A stretch of DNA of 64,000 bases, from assembly GCF_016545825.1 (NCBI RefSeq), contig NC_052622.1, positions 41,005,263-41,069,262 of the forward strand, written 5' to 3'. The DNA comes from Eucalyptus grandis. Taxonomy: Eukaryota > Streptophyta > Magnoliopsida > Myrtales > Myrtaceae. Below the pieces are notes generated by a model. It was given only the letters and a program-made list of their open reading frames with translations, had not been told where the DNA came from and ran no database searches. This document shows, piece after piece, positions 1 through 12,500 of this stretch; position 1 is the stretch's first letter, and each line of letters begins with the position of its first letter. Position numbers and translations under genes: made by a program.

Positions 1-399
1 TAACAAAAGGGGTTCACCATGTTTCGTCAGTTCACTATGCTTCATCCCTTCTTCTACATCGTGAATTTCAACTTACATAACTGTTCTTCTGAATTATGAA
101 ATCTTATTGAATGTTCAATTCACATATGCATGAACACTAAAATATCTGAAAGGTAATTGCGGTCATTTATGGCAAAGTTTCTCTTCATTTTTTTCAGAAT
201 AAACTGCAATCTTGTTCGTTGTAACCATGCCGTGAGACAGAAATAGGGGACAGAATTAAACACATAACTAGCCAAAATTAATCCCCTTAAAGAACCAAAG
301 ATCAACTTCTACGTACTCACCTAACCATCCAATGCACGCGAAGAGAAGCTACTCCACAGTATGCGTGACTAGGGGACTAATCAAATGCTTCAAGTAACA

Positions 400-2240
400 T
401 AGGGGAAAATTTTAATCCGCTTTGGAAAAGTTCAGGGAAAAAACAGAGACCTGGAATGGAGAGCCCTTTCCTTTGCAGGGAGAGTGACACTTATGTCATC
501 TGCCCTACAATCAATTCCCACCCACATATTTTCCACTGACTCGAAACCCTAAAAAACTGTAAGAGATGGATGGAATCATGAGAAAATTCTGGTGGGGAAA
601 TAAGCAAAGATCAAAATCACAATCTTAACCTAAGGGCTTGGGTTAGTTATAGCTCATGCCAACCAAAGAACTATGGGGATCTTGGTATCAGGAAAGTGGA
701 TGATGTCAATAAAGCTTTCATATCAAAACTAGTTTGGAAAGTAGCGATGGATGAGGAAAAACCATCGGCCAGTTTGTTCTGACAAAACTACTGTCAGTGA
801 TACTCATTTTTGCATGTTGAACAATGGCCAACGACTCCGAAATATGGAAGGACATCATTCAATTAGTGGAGGAATTTGCTTTAGGGTTGAAGATGGGATA
901 AACATAAACATTAGACAGACACCTGGGCACCAAACTTAGAGGGATTCCGAGTCCAACCAAAAATTGGTCTCCCTCCTAGACCTCGAAAGGTGAATGATAT
1001 AATATGAGAAGGGGAAGAAGGATGGAATGTGGAGCTATTATCACATAATTAAAGCAGAAGTATCCTGAGAATCCCCTTAAGTTGCACTAAACTTGAAAAT
1101 ACAGTAATTTGGCTACCGAAACATAGATGGAGATTACACTAATGAATCTGGAATTGTAACAGCTACTTCTCACTGGTTTGGACAGGTTAGTGGTGTGCAA
1201 ACAAAACATGTGGAAACTAATTGGGAAAATCAAATCTCAAGAAAGGTTGCAGATGCAATAGCCGGAGTTCTACCATTGCCAGAAAAGTTTCACTTTGGTC
1301 AACAAGCAAACACAAACTAAAGTCTCCTCTGTAATGTTCTCTCTGAAAGCAGCAAATGTGTACTTTTTTATTGTCATGTGGCTAGACAGGTATGGTTGTT
1401 AAGGCATTAGAACTGATAACCTTCAAAATTGACAAACAATGGAATGGGTCGAGACAATTCTAGGTCCAAGTAAGATTGGTCTAGCTTATGATGAGATAGA
1501 GAGCCTTATAAAATCTCTGGACTCCTAATTATAGATTATTTGTGAATGTGGAGGAATCTCGCAAACATGGAAAGGCTGCTTTTAGATTAGATAAATGCAT
1601 TTAAGGACAAGAACAACCTCAACAAAATTCCATATTGGATATTTCACAGAGAAGTACACTAAATGCTCAATCGCACTTGCAGGAAATGACATCAAGAAGG
1701 ATTTTACTTGGAGCAGACCACCCCGAGGAACTGCATTTATACAAGAAACATGTTCAGTGTCAGCAATAGAAAGAGATCATTTTAGAGAGGTGCTGATGTT
1801 GGTTGGATCTTGGAGATAAACTCACAACAGAACAAGAAGAAGCATGGACAACAAAAATTAAATCTCTACTCGCAAGATCAGGAAGCTGGCAACACATCAT
1901 TTTAGAGGGAGATAACCTAAATGCAATCAAAGTATATCTTCTTCAGAGTCTCCTTGGTCAATGGAAGCCATCATAAATGATGTTAAGACATTGTGACAGA
2001 GAAGTCCTCCGTAACAGCAAGTTGGAATCCAAGCTCAGCAAACATGACAGCCCATGAACTAGCTAGAAGGAACCTTACTTTAAATATTAAAAATGCCCAA
2101 TCCTCCTTTCGTTCTTCCAGTTAAAGCCACTGATACTCTCACTTTTGGTTTTGTAATTTCGGGACAGCTCTTGTGATTATCTTGTACACTCCTCTCTTTT
2201 CTATATAATATTGCTTAGTTGACTAGTGAAAGAAACAAAA
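400..2240 (+). pseudogene. Decayed LINE tail (reverse transcriptase end, zf-RVT, RNase H)
   Basis: This is the 3' part of an L1-like non-LTR retrotransposon. Near 457-540 one frame reads LSFAGRVTLMSSALQSIP, the hallmark of the region after the reverse-transcriptase palm in plant LINEs. Around 560-760 follow IMRKFWWGNK and PKNYGDLGIRKVDDVNKAF in shifted frames. A zinc-binding linker is recognisable near 1280-1400 (VLSESSKCV...CHVARQVW). An RNase H piece near 1837-1930 contains SWQHIILEGDNLNAIKV. Stops and frameshifts interrupt every domain, so it is not functional. The upstream endonuclease and most of the palm are absent. The 3' end is probably near 2170-2240, but I saw no clear A-tail. It lies in the opposite orientation to the ALG10 gene downstream. 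Confidence 0.75.
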
Positions 2241-2603
2241 ATATCGTGATTCTGTATCCATAGCCTAAAACAAAATTTTCATAACCAAAGCATCCGAGGC
2301 AATACACCAACACCCAAACTTTAACCCTAAGTTTAAGAAAAAACTTATTTCTCAACGATTTAAAGAAATAATCAAATATGATCAAAAGAGAACCTCAATG
2401 TGGATGAGCCAACTTTGGAGCCAGATCTGAAAAACTTCCAGGAATGGTACGTGCACAAACACACTGCAACCCAAGCAAAGCACACACAGTTTCAGCTGAG
2501 GCTCAAACCCAGATCAGTTTCTCTTTTTTGGCACATCCACTTAAAGTAACACATAATTCATGAAATGAAATTATGCAGAGCTTGGACAAATTGCCTGTGC
2601 TTT

Positions 2604-2849
2604 TTACCCCAGCATCATGAACAAGATCAAGTTGACTAAAGCCTGCCACATTGAGATCATCAGCCAGTGATCAAGCCCTGGGGCCCTTGGAGTTGGAGTA
2701 GAGGAGAGTTGGAAGACAGCGACGGCGATGGGGGCACCAGGTCTCTCTTGGTCCACCCCCTCTACCGCATCAAAGGGCAAAGCAGGGTAGTGTTGGCCAT
2801 CATTTGCCACCCCACTTGGCAGCAAAGTTGAACTGCTCGATCTTGACAC
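2604..2849 (-). CDS. Possible small membrane protein or terminal exon, unknown
   Basis: An 81-codon open frame starts at a GTG and lies in a GC-richer island between AT-rich flanks. There is no ATG. A TAG lies two codons upstream, and the preceding gtttag could be a splice acceptor, so this may be a last exon of a spliced gene rather than a whole gene. The product has a Ser-rich start, a Pro-rich middle (QLSSTPTPRAPGLDHW) and a hydrophobic C-terminus (LVNLILFMMLG) that would suit a tail anchor. I do not recognise the family. It lies about 920 bp downstream of the ALG10 stop on the same strand and is not part of that gene. Chance open frame is a real alternative. Confidence 0.3.
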   Translation of the reverse strand: MSRSSSSTLLPSGVANDGQHYPALPFDAVEGVDQERPGAPIAVAVFQLSSTPTPRAPGLDHWLMISMWQALVNLILFMMLG

Positions 2850-3770
2850 ATACTAAACATCCAAAGTCAACGACACAGTAGTAGAGATGGAGACATTGAG
2901 TATCCATCAATTTAGATAATGTTAATCATCACGATTTCTTTTTTCATTTTCCTTAGAAAATTGATATGCATTGTGTATTGGCAAAGATAATAATATACTT
3001 TCATCTGAAGAAACTATCAAGAAAAAATTAAAGGAATTCAAAGTTATAAATTATAATCTATAATTTCATTTCAAACTATAATTAGATTTTGACTAGCAAT
3101 TTTTACCTTTTGCCTTTCTTAGAAATTTAGACTCATGCACACTTTATCCCTTAACTTGCAACACGTGAAACTTTCACAACACACAAATTTTACATGTATT
3201 AGCCAATCCACGACACTCTAACGTTAAATTATATTTTGATCATCAATTGGTAAAACCTTAAGCCACTTTCACTTATCAGCAAAGCACAAGTAATGAAAGT
3301 CCTGACTTGTCCCAGGGAAACACAGGATCAAAAGGGAAGAGCTAACAAGCAGCTCTCTTTCAGTTCAAGGCACCCTACATGTTGCCAAGATATACACAAA
3401 AAGGTTCGGTCTAACAAATATTAAAAATGTAAATGTGATTGTAACTGACAATACATTTCGAGTCCACGCACGTAGTTAAAAACCAGAAGACAATACACTG
3501 GGCGAAAAAAGTGCTGTGCTTAGTGCTTGGCGCTCATTTGAAAGTTAAAAGTAGAACAGGGGTTCGCTCATCATCGGCTGCGGTAAATAAGGTCGTGCAA
3601 TACGCCATTTGAGGAATATAGTCATCATTTCCATTTGAAGCAATTCATGGACGCCCCCACAACATAATGGGCTGAGAAGATTCTTGCATCAGTTTTTGGT
3701 GCAAGGACAAGCCTAAATATCTATAATCAAGAGGTGCACCCATACTGTAGACCTTTTCTATTTCTAGAGG

Positions 3771-6700
3771 CTACCATATAAATCTCTGAATCCCAGGCTC
3801 ATGATCCCAATGGAACGGTCGAAATAAAAACATTGACATTGTGAAAATATTTGTCACTACATAGAGGAAGCCCATCAGGAACCAATTTTGATTATCAGTA
3901 ACATTAGAATGCAGCATCAAAAGATAGAACGGCACAGTGTAATATCTGAACTCGATCAATGGAGCAGGAACAAGAACTGCGGCGGTAGCTAGAAAATAAG
4001 CTACAATCCAGATCCTTTTTTGAGACCTTCCTGCCATTAAAAAAAATAAAAACCACCTTTTGCTTCACTATATGAGTTCAGATAAAGTTGAGTCAAAAGA
4101 GATGTGTACTGATCAAAACTAGCATGTTGGCAGTGGACTCACCCAAAACACTGAAAATTGAAAGCCATGAGTATGTGTAAAGCGGAACCAGAAGATATTT
4201 CATGGACCAGTGTGCATTGATGACCTTCCGCCATAGATAGAACGGATAGTGCCGATTATCAGCAAGGAGGTAGGGATGGGCCATGCTGCATGGTCAAATT
4301 TCCAGAGTGATGAATCAGGGGTAAGAACCAAATGCAGATGCAAACTTTCACAGATTTGTTTCTAAATTGTGAGATGAATTGCCAATTGTGAAATCATATA
4401 GTTCTCTATATTGAAACATTTATGCATGTCCATTAGCAAAAGTTACTTGTTTTTTACTTCAAGCACAGTTAATTTTTAATAAGCACAATGGTTAACTAAT
4501 CTGACCTGAAAAAATGAACTGAGAGGAAACTGGCACAAATAGCCAAAAGAACTTGAAGAAAACTTAGAGGTCTATTTCTCCACAAAGACTCGAAGATTCT
4601 TGTAGCTTGACCCCACGAGAAATGCACAGGAGCCATGGCAAGTGTAGAAACCAGACCAAAGTACATTACCTGTGCAAAATGAGGAGAAACAGCGTGTGCA
4701 TCTTTCGCACCTATAGCATAAGGATGTAAGGTGAGAACTAAACCCAAAACAACCTAAAACAGGAACGAAAAACAGGAGAGACAGAGACAGTCATATAAAG
4801 AATAATGAAAATGAATTTTACCAAGCACTATGCCTCCGTTCCACCTGATGAATGCAATAAAGGCCATGAGGATCATGACAAAGGGTACAAATTGCACTGA
4901 AATGTCCCACTTCATATGCCAAGAAGTTAACAAAATGGCCTTAATCTCATCTAGCAAACCTGATAAAAACGGAAGAAGAAAAAACAGTTCAACTAATGTG
5001 CATAGTCTTTCATGAGCTGATGTGCATCAGCAGATTGATAACAATTGTTTCAGGAAACCTGGCATCTCAGATGAAAGGATATTTGCAGTAGGTCTAACAA
5101 TTTCATCAGTATCCACTGCACCATTGTTCTTTCGCCTTCTCAAATTTGAGCTGATATTACTATTCTTCTGAATTGGCTGACTTGGGTCATTGATTGAACC
5201 ATCAATATCAGCTACTTTTACATGACACTTTCCAGAAAGAAGAGTAACGTCTATAATTCCAGCACAGGCAGCAAAAAGCATCCATACAATATTTGTTTGC
5301 CTTACAATTACAGACAAGGCACCTAGCTGCAAAAGACATTTATGAGAAAAGTTACTCAAAACTAGACAAATGACTAAATATCATTAAACTTCACTTCCGT
5401 ATTAATCACTAGAGAGTACTTTTAATCATCAAGACTGAAGGAGTCAGTTCAATGCAATATTTTTTTCCTTCAAACTCATGACAAAGAACTCTATTCATCT
5501 CAATATGGATTGAAATGATTCAATAATGTCATCCAAAATCGCAAAAGAAAGTAAGATGTAAAATCTTCCAGCGCCTAGAAACAACTAAATACATAAGAAA
5601 TCTACTTAATGACAAAAGCACAAAAAGAATGCATATAGAAATATAGAAAGGAGTTGGTAGATCAATTAAAGAATGAATACATCATCCGAACAAATGAAAT
5701 TCTTCACAGATAAATATGATAGACGGCATGCAATAATTCTGCATCCTGCACATATATAATTGGGACCAGAAATAGGCAAATATGATTGGACAACATGACG
5801 AGATTGATTAAAAAAAAAGGTCGACCTTCTAGGCATCATTCAAGAAATATTCAAACTAGAAATATTTATTTTTCTAGAACTAGACTCTTCTTCAACTTTA
5901 TGTCTCCATCTGATCTCTAGATGACTGAAGCTCGTCCAGCACATACAATTAGTTCATCAATTCTATCAATCTTTTCATTTTGCTCTTCTCCACACTCTAC
6001 ACTTCCTTCTGACACTCAAACCATTTCCAACAAGAGCCTTACTGCAATGTGAAAATTAAAAGTATCTTACTGAAAAGCTTAGCTAAGGAAAGCATACTCA
6101 CTAGTGCACTTATCCAGTATCTCTTCTTCAAGCAAGCGAGATACATGGCCAGAACCATAGTAAGGGATGCAGCATCAGTGTAATACAGGAAAGTGAAGAA
6201 CCATTGTAGAGGATACAATGCTAAAACCACTGCACATGCTGTAGCATTCCTATCGTTGACCCTGGGTCTCAATAGTGTCATTATCTCGTATACAAGAACA
6301 CTGCATATCACGGCCAAGACACCATTCACGGAACGAAGAATTGCTGGTGAGCAAATATCCAGAAAAGATGAGATTGCTCGAGTAAAGATCATCCCTGGGT
6401 ACAAAATCCCAACATAGGCAAGTGAGAGATAGTACCTGAAAAAAAAATTACCAGTCAACTTCTATAACTCAATCTCTCCCCTAAAACAGTACCTAAGTAA
6501 TAATTCGATGGTTTTTTCCCCTTGGCTGCAATCTTGTCAAAAGTGAGAAAATGGCAAACATTGCAGGCCTTGGCAAACTACACCAAAATCAAGCACCGCA
6601 AAACTTATTGCCCTTCTCCTATAGAAGGGGGAAAAGAAAAGAAAAACTGATCACAACATACAATTACTCGAAAAGGACCAGAATTGGCTCGATGAGAACT

Positions 6701-7367
6701 CCATTGAGTTAGTCAATTCATGATTTGGTTTCAGTCACGAGGTTTACATAAAGAAAAGGTAAACGCGCTCTCCTTGCAGCCCCTCAAATATCTGCATACA
6801 TCTAACAAAGTCTTCTCTTCACTTCCAATTGCCTCGCAATACAGCTTTGAGCTCAATAATCGTCATAAACGTTAATAAAAGAGAACCCTCTTCCATGCAC
6901 GACCGGTACGAAATGCTGTCCATCCTAATTCCTACACCCAGTCCACTACCGATCAAATCTAGCACAACCATCATCCTTGTCTCTTGATAAAGCAGAGAAC
7001 TTTAAAAAAGAAAAAAGAAAAGACAGTAAGATGCCTAAAAGGGAAGTGAACAAGAGCAAATACAAGCCAGGAGGGGTGGTGATCATGGGATCCCAACTTC
7101 TGAAATCGCCTCTGCAGTACTGCTGCGCCTGAGGAACATGAAAGATCTCGTCCTGCACGCCAATTCGGACAACAAGCGAGAGCCATCAGCAGAAAGATTC
7201 GACCCACAAAGAGATTGCCCCCAACTCCGAAGAATCGGAAGAAAGTTTTCTCCATCACCACTCCCCAATCCACTCACCATGTAAGGCTCGGGAACGACGC
7301 GGTTCACGAGCACGGACACGGGCACGACCCATAAGGTCACGATCGCCGCGACCGCGACTCTGCCCAT
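3771..7367 (-). CDS. ALG10: ALG10, dolichyl-P-Glc alpha-1,2-glucosyltransferase, eight exons
   Basis: ALG10 is a multi-span ER membrane enzyme of the DIE2/ALG10 (GT59) family. It adds the last glucose, from dolichyl-phosphate glucose, to the lipid-linked N-glycan precursor before transfer by oligosaccharyltransferase. Coding exons, all with GT-AG introns: 7278-7367, 7064-7152, 6102-6435, 5059-5326, 4822-4959, 4506-4710, 4143-4285, 3771-4030. They sum to 1527 nt, 508 residues plus stop, matching the plant family length of about 509. Family blocks seen: [13 protein letters not shown] and [19 protein letters not shown] across exons 2-3, [11 protein letters not shown] in exon 4, [20 protein letters not shown] in exon 7, and [15 protein letters not shown] in exon 8. 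The start at 7367 (MGRVAVAAI) suits the family; an in-frame ATG at 7439 would add 24 residues. Every junction keeps frame, so the gene looks intact. Confidence 0.95.
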
Positions 7368-7558
7368 CGATCTCGCTCCACCTCGGCCCTCGCGGAATCG
7401 GACAATGCCGGACGACCGAACTGAACCAAAACACGGCAAACCTTTTCGCTACTTCTTCCGCGTCGGACCGTTCCGCGCTCTGCAGAGCAGCAAAGATGGA
7501 GAGGATGTCGGGTCGAGAAGAGCTCCGACCCGAGTCCATTCGATTGGGCCGGTCTGGA

Positions 7559-8341
7559 CGGGCCGAGCTCACGCCCCGTGGCGTTTAGCGGGAATAAGAA
7601 CGAAATGGAGATATTATATTTGATTTTGCCGAAATTACATGGGGAATAAAATTAGAAATGATAGAAGTATCAAAATTAGAAATGATAGAAGTATCTCCAC
7701 TATGACCTGGAGGGAGGTCCCTGTCCTCTCCTAGCATACTAGGCGGATAAACCCCGATGAAAGGACATAAAATAAAAGGTCCTGAGCATGACCTAAAACT
7801 GTTAAGTCAAATCTTACAGAAATACCCTGCTTGTAAGACGCGACTTAAAAACCATACGAAATAGTCCAAAAGTGGGAAGACAAAGGAGGAATTCCTAGAG
7901 TTACCTTCTGCGTCTATAAAATTGATCCTGGATAAAGGTAGCTTCTACGCCTCGATAAATATAGTGGCTAGGCTAATAGCCCGTAAGACTAGGTCCTAAG
8001 CATGACCTTAAACTGCTTCACCTTGAGTAGGGCATCCCAAGGTGCCTTATCCCCTATAGGTGGATAAGGAAAAAAGGGATAATGCCCCCACTCTAGCCAC
8101 GGCACCTCTGGCGCCGGAATCCCACATGGAGGGAGGCCATTGTCATCTCCTAACTTACTAGGCTGATAAACCCCCGATGAAAGGATCGTGAGGCTGCTCC
8201 CTCCCGGGTGGCTGGCTGACGGGCCGAGCTCACGCCCCGTGGCATTTAGTGGGAATAAGAACGAAATGGAGATATTATATTTGATTTTGCCGAAATTACA
8301 TGGGGAATAAAATTAGAAATGATAGAAGTATCTCCACTATG
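7559..8341. repeat. Insertion of about 514 bp between 120-145 bp direct repeats
   Basis: A segment starting cgggccgagctcacgccccg occurs at 7559-7704 and again, nearly identical, at 8219-8341. The first copy carries an extra tandem 23-bp unit (aaattagaaatgatagaag...). The sequence between them (7705-8218) has its own internal near-repeats: a block with tactaggcggataaaccccg at about 7706-7768 and a similar one at 8132-8188, and a shorter pair beginning ggtcctgagcatgacc at about 7781 and ggtcctaagcatgacc at about 7991. No coding potential is visible. It lies just upstream of ALG10 and so may sit in its promoter. Confidence 0.7.
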
Positions 8342-9576
8342 CTCTTTGCTGTTGTGGTCGAATAATAAAAAAACCTAGTCTCCACCGTCACCGGAAGTGG
8401 CCGTGGTCGTGGGGGGAGGGTCAGAGGTCAGGCTCAAAGGGGGAGAGCACGAAAAAAAAAAAAAGTGTCAGTCAAGATTTGGTCGAATTTGAATCGAGTG
8501 TTGTGAGGACAAGAAATGAGTGGACACGTGCCGTGATCTCAAAATAAGGTACCAAATAAATGCACGGTTAGGGACATTAGATGTGTGTTTGCAAAAGTCC
8601 TTCAAGATCGTAGTAATTGCCATCTGTGAATTTTTTAGGGAATATTATTAAATTGGTCATAAACATATTACACGGACACTAATTCGATTATTCTAAACTT
8701 TTGAAAATTATCAATGTTATCTTAAACTTTTATTCATAAATTCCAATGTAGTTCTTTAGCCAATTGCCACCATGAAATTGGAATCACTGAGGATGTCATT
8801 TCAAGTAAAGTTATTCATGCTAATATACCACGTTAGACGCATAGTAATAGTAAAACGATATGTTAGTAATTCTCGTCATTATTGATTGAAAAGGGCTACA
8901 ATTGTTTTTTTATAAATAGTTGTAGAATTCCATTAACAAAATTAAAATATTTATAATTGAATCGATATTCATATAATAATTTTAAAATTGATCTGGCAAT
9001 TATCTCAAGTCTTCTACATCTCCAATGGGGCTAGAGACCTTATGCTGAAAGTCGGAGAGGTCCCTCACGGTCACCCTTTGCATCTCTTGGTTTTACTAAA
9101 ATTTTGATTTTATTATCGTGACGTGGGATACGGTCTCTTTGCAGATTTTTTTTAGCTGGAAGATTGCAAGCACTTTCGTTTAATCCAAGTGCATTAACTT
9201 CGAAATACACATTTCAAGGACTTGATTGCACATCATTGGCAGAAGTCAACGCCAGGGTGGTCATTGCAAAAGGTGAAGCATTAGGGGCAGAATTGCTATA
9301 ACCCCAAAATTCAGGGGGGCGTGGTGTAATTCTTCTAACAAGAACGGGGGTCGTACCTCCGAGAACAGATACGACGCCGTTTCTTCAAAACCAGTTCAAA
9401 TTCGGAACGGCGCGACTTCTCGCACGTCCTCCGCCTCCCTCCCGAGCCAAAAGGCCATCGCCGGAACGAGAGCGGCGATCGATGCCGGACACCGACGATC
9501 TCTTCTCGAAACCCTAGCCTGCCTTCACCATCCCATCTTCTCCTCCTTCTCCTTCGCCTCCATTGCGATCTCCGTG
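8342..9576. other. Intergenic region and presumed promoter of the next gene
   Basis: No gene is recognisable. The stretch 8640-9000 is AT-rich and resembles a very decayed copy of the inverted-repeat family described at 20490-21185, but the match is weak. From about 9360 the base composition turns GC-rich, as expected for the 5' leader of the gene starting at 9577. Confidence 0.5.
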
Positions 9577-12500
9577 ATGACCTCGCATGTCGCTCCTTGC
9601 TCCATCGACGACAAGGACCTCGACGACGCCGCGCTGTGGGCGTTGATGGACTCCGCCGCCGCCTCCTCCCTCTCCTCCAAGCCTCGCAAGCTGCTCCCGA
9701 CCAAGCACTCCGCTCACCAATCCCCGACTCCCGTCTCCTACCACTCTCCTCCGGCCCTCGCCTTCCCCGCCAAGTGCGGCAAGCGAGCTCACCACTCGCC
9801 GCGCGCGGACTCGGATTCCGGGTTCCTCAGGGACGGGGAGGTCGTGCAGGAGCCGGTGGACAGCGGTTACAGGCCGCCGCAGCCGCCGCCGCCGCCGCCG
9901 CCGCAGAAGGTCGCCAGGTATTGCGGCTACGAAGCGAGCGAGACCAGTCCCCTGCCGCTGGTGCGGAGCGTGCAGCGGACGCCGACGGCGCAGGCTCGTC
10001 CGTCGCCGGAGGCGTACTTGTCGCCGGAGATCTCGAGGTCGGCAATGAGCTCGCCGGGGTACTATGTGCAGAGCGAGGAGAAGGAGGCCATGAGGCACTG
10101 CTTGAACGGGAAGTTTCCTACGGTTTCGCTGTTCAAGGAGTATCAGAATGCTGCCATGGCGGTATGTTTGATGCATTTAGCTTCGGATTCCGATTTTATT
10201 GTGCTCTGTACCGTAGGAAACGTGCATGTGCAAAGTGTTTGCGTTATTATGCGATAGGAATTTAATTAACTGAATACTCCCGTGAACTCGCGTGTTCCTT
10301 CATGCTAGCTGTCCTGTTGCTTTGGATTCTATGAATAACTATCACCGTCATGTTTTGCAGTTTTGGGATGAGAACTGTATTCTGGGTAGTAGAAGTAGTA
10401 GAAGATTATACATTCACGAAATACTGAGGACGTGTTCATTCTTCGTATGCTCTGTTACTAGATAATAAGTTAATAACCTGGACGAGAAATAAGTAGAGTT
10501 TGGAGAAAACTTTCCATTAAGGACAATTGTCATGGAGGTGCTGCAGCGGCCATGGTCCAACAACAGCTGCCACTGCTGGGTTGCTGGCAGTGATCATTTT
10601 ATTCCGTTTTTCTGTTTTTTTTTCCCCAAAGAGCTTGATTTTGTCTTGCCAAATTTATTTTCTTTAGTAGTCTAGTCTTATTCAATGCAAACCAAACACT
10701 CACTGCGTCAGTATATGCCTGTACAGGATCTTGGATTCTGTCATTTCCTAGACAAGGTGTTAGGTAAAATCGGGTGGTTTTTTTACGATATCCTATCTGG
10801 AAGTACAGTATACCGTATGTGTTGTCTAAGTAAGTAAAGCAATTTTAGTGAGGGAAGAGGTTAGGACGAACCAACCGTAAAATTGGAGACCAATAGATAC
10901 CAAAGATTCAGCAGCTTTGGGAAACAATATACTGAAGGATGGAAAACTTGATGGGAATGTACCTCACAGGACACGAGTAGGAGATATGGATGGAGAGGTA
11001 CATCTGGCAAATTTTGAGATTGCAAATATCAGTTAAGCTTGAGGATGAAATTTTATTGGATAGCAGTGAGGCTGGCGATGCTTTACATTGCACTTAGCAG
11101 GAAAAGGCTTTCCTAATATTGATTTTAATGGTGGTGTTGTCGTCGTTGCTGCTGTCCAGCTAAAACCCATGCATCATTACCTCTTAGAAGATTCTGGCCT
11201 TATGTTTGTACTTTTGTTATACGCAGGAAATAGTATCTAGAGAGGAAGAAAACTATTTTCTATTACTTATAGAAAGAGTCCAGTATTGTTTGGCCCAAGC
11301 ATAGGAACTATGCTGCAGAAAGGTGCATTGTGGTCATGATGAAATGATAAAGATTTTTCAAAGGAAAAAAAGTCATCGAATTTCTCTAGAAGATAAATAT
11401 TGATTAAAATTGAGAGAATTACCAGTTGATGAGAAAGTACCTAGTCGGAATTTATGAAAAAGGCTGTATAGGTTGCTCAAAGCATTTCTTTTCCAGCATC
11501 TTCCCATTAGCCATCATGAGTAAGGCTAGTTGTTTTCTTTTTTCTCCTTTAGGGTCCACCTTCTAAAGCATGATGCCTAAACTGGCCAACTTGCAGAGTT
11601 TAAATATAGTCACTGTCTTCACTTTTATTAGGTTTCTTAGATGCATCACAGAAAGATGAGATGATGAATGAGTACTTAGCTCAGGGTGCACATGCATACA
11701 ATCTCCCCTTCATCTGTGATCCAAGGATGTCGGCTGTTGCTTCTTGACTGCTCGATCTGTGTTATTTTTGCAAGTAAACAGGTCTGCCTTCACTTTTTAA
11801 CACACGATTCTTTTTGTTTAACTGGACAGATTCTGGAGAAGACTGACTACACAATGATTTCTGGCAACCCATTTATAAAGAAGTCAGGTACTTTTATCAC
11901 ATATTATAGTTTTAAGATGGTATGGTAGATGTGACGAGAAGCATTTCGTGTTACAGGTTGGAGAAAAATATCATTCTACTTCAATCTTTCTTATGAAATC
12001 AGAGATAAGACGATTGAATTTGACGAGAACAGGAATGTACAGCGTGCTGAATTTGTCATCCGAGCATACATGCAGTATGTTCTGTCTTTTGGCTTCTGTC
12101 ATGAATGCATGATTTAGTCAACTATTTAAGGCTACTTCACTACTCTTACAAATCTCACCTGCCGTTACATATGATCCTTTTGACTAGGGGTGGTCGGTTT
12201 TCTGATGGATGGGGCTCATGTGAGCGGCGAGAGAAGAGATTTTCAAAACCAAATCATGATATTCCTAGCACAGCCGAAACTAGAGCCAAAAATAGAGCCT
12301 CCCAGGTAATCTCCATCGATGTCCAAACTTCATTGCTTGGCTCGTATTTGCATAATTCAGTAAGATACTTTCAATTGCAAAAGTGGCAAGCTTTTAATGC
12401 TCTTTATTGGCAAAAACAATACATGCAAATAGGCAACTATTGGAGCTAATCAACAAGTTATAATTTTACAGCCTTTTGGCATCCATATGTTGTATAAGGA

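Noticed and set aside
9514..10265. 220-codon minus frame and 222-codon plus frame over exon 1 of the unknown gene
   Set aside because: Both are Arg- or Gly-rich shadows of GC-rich codons. Only the 9577 frame joins by splicing to four further exons with conserved-looking text.
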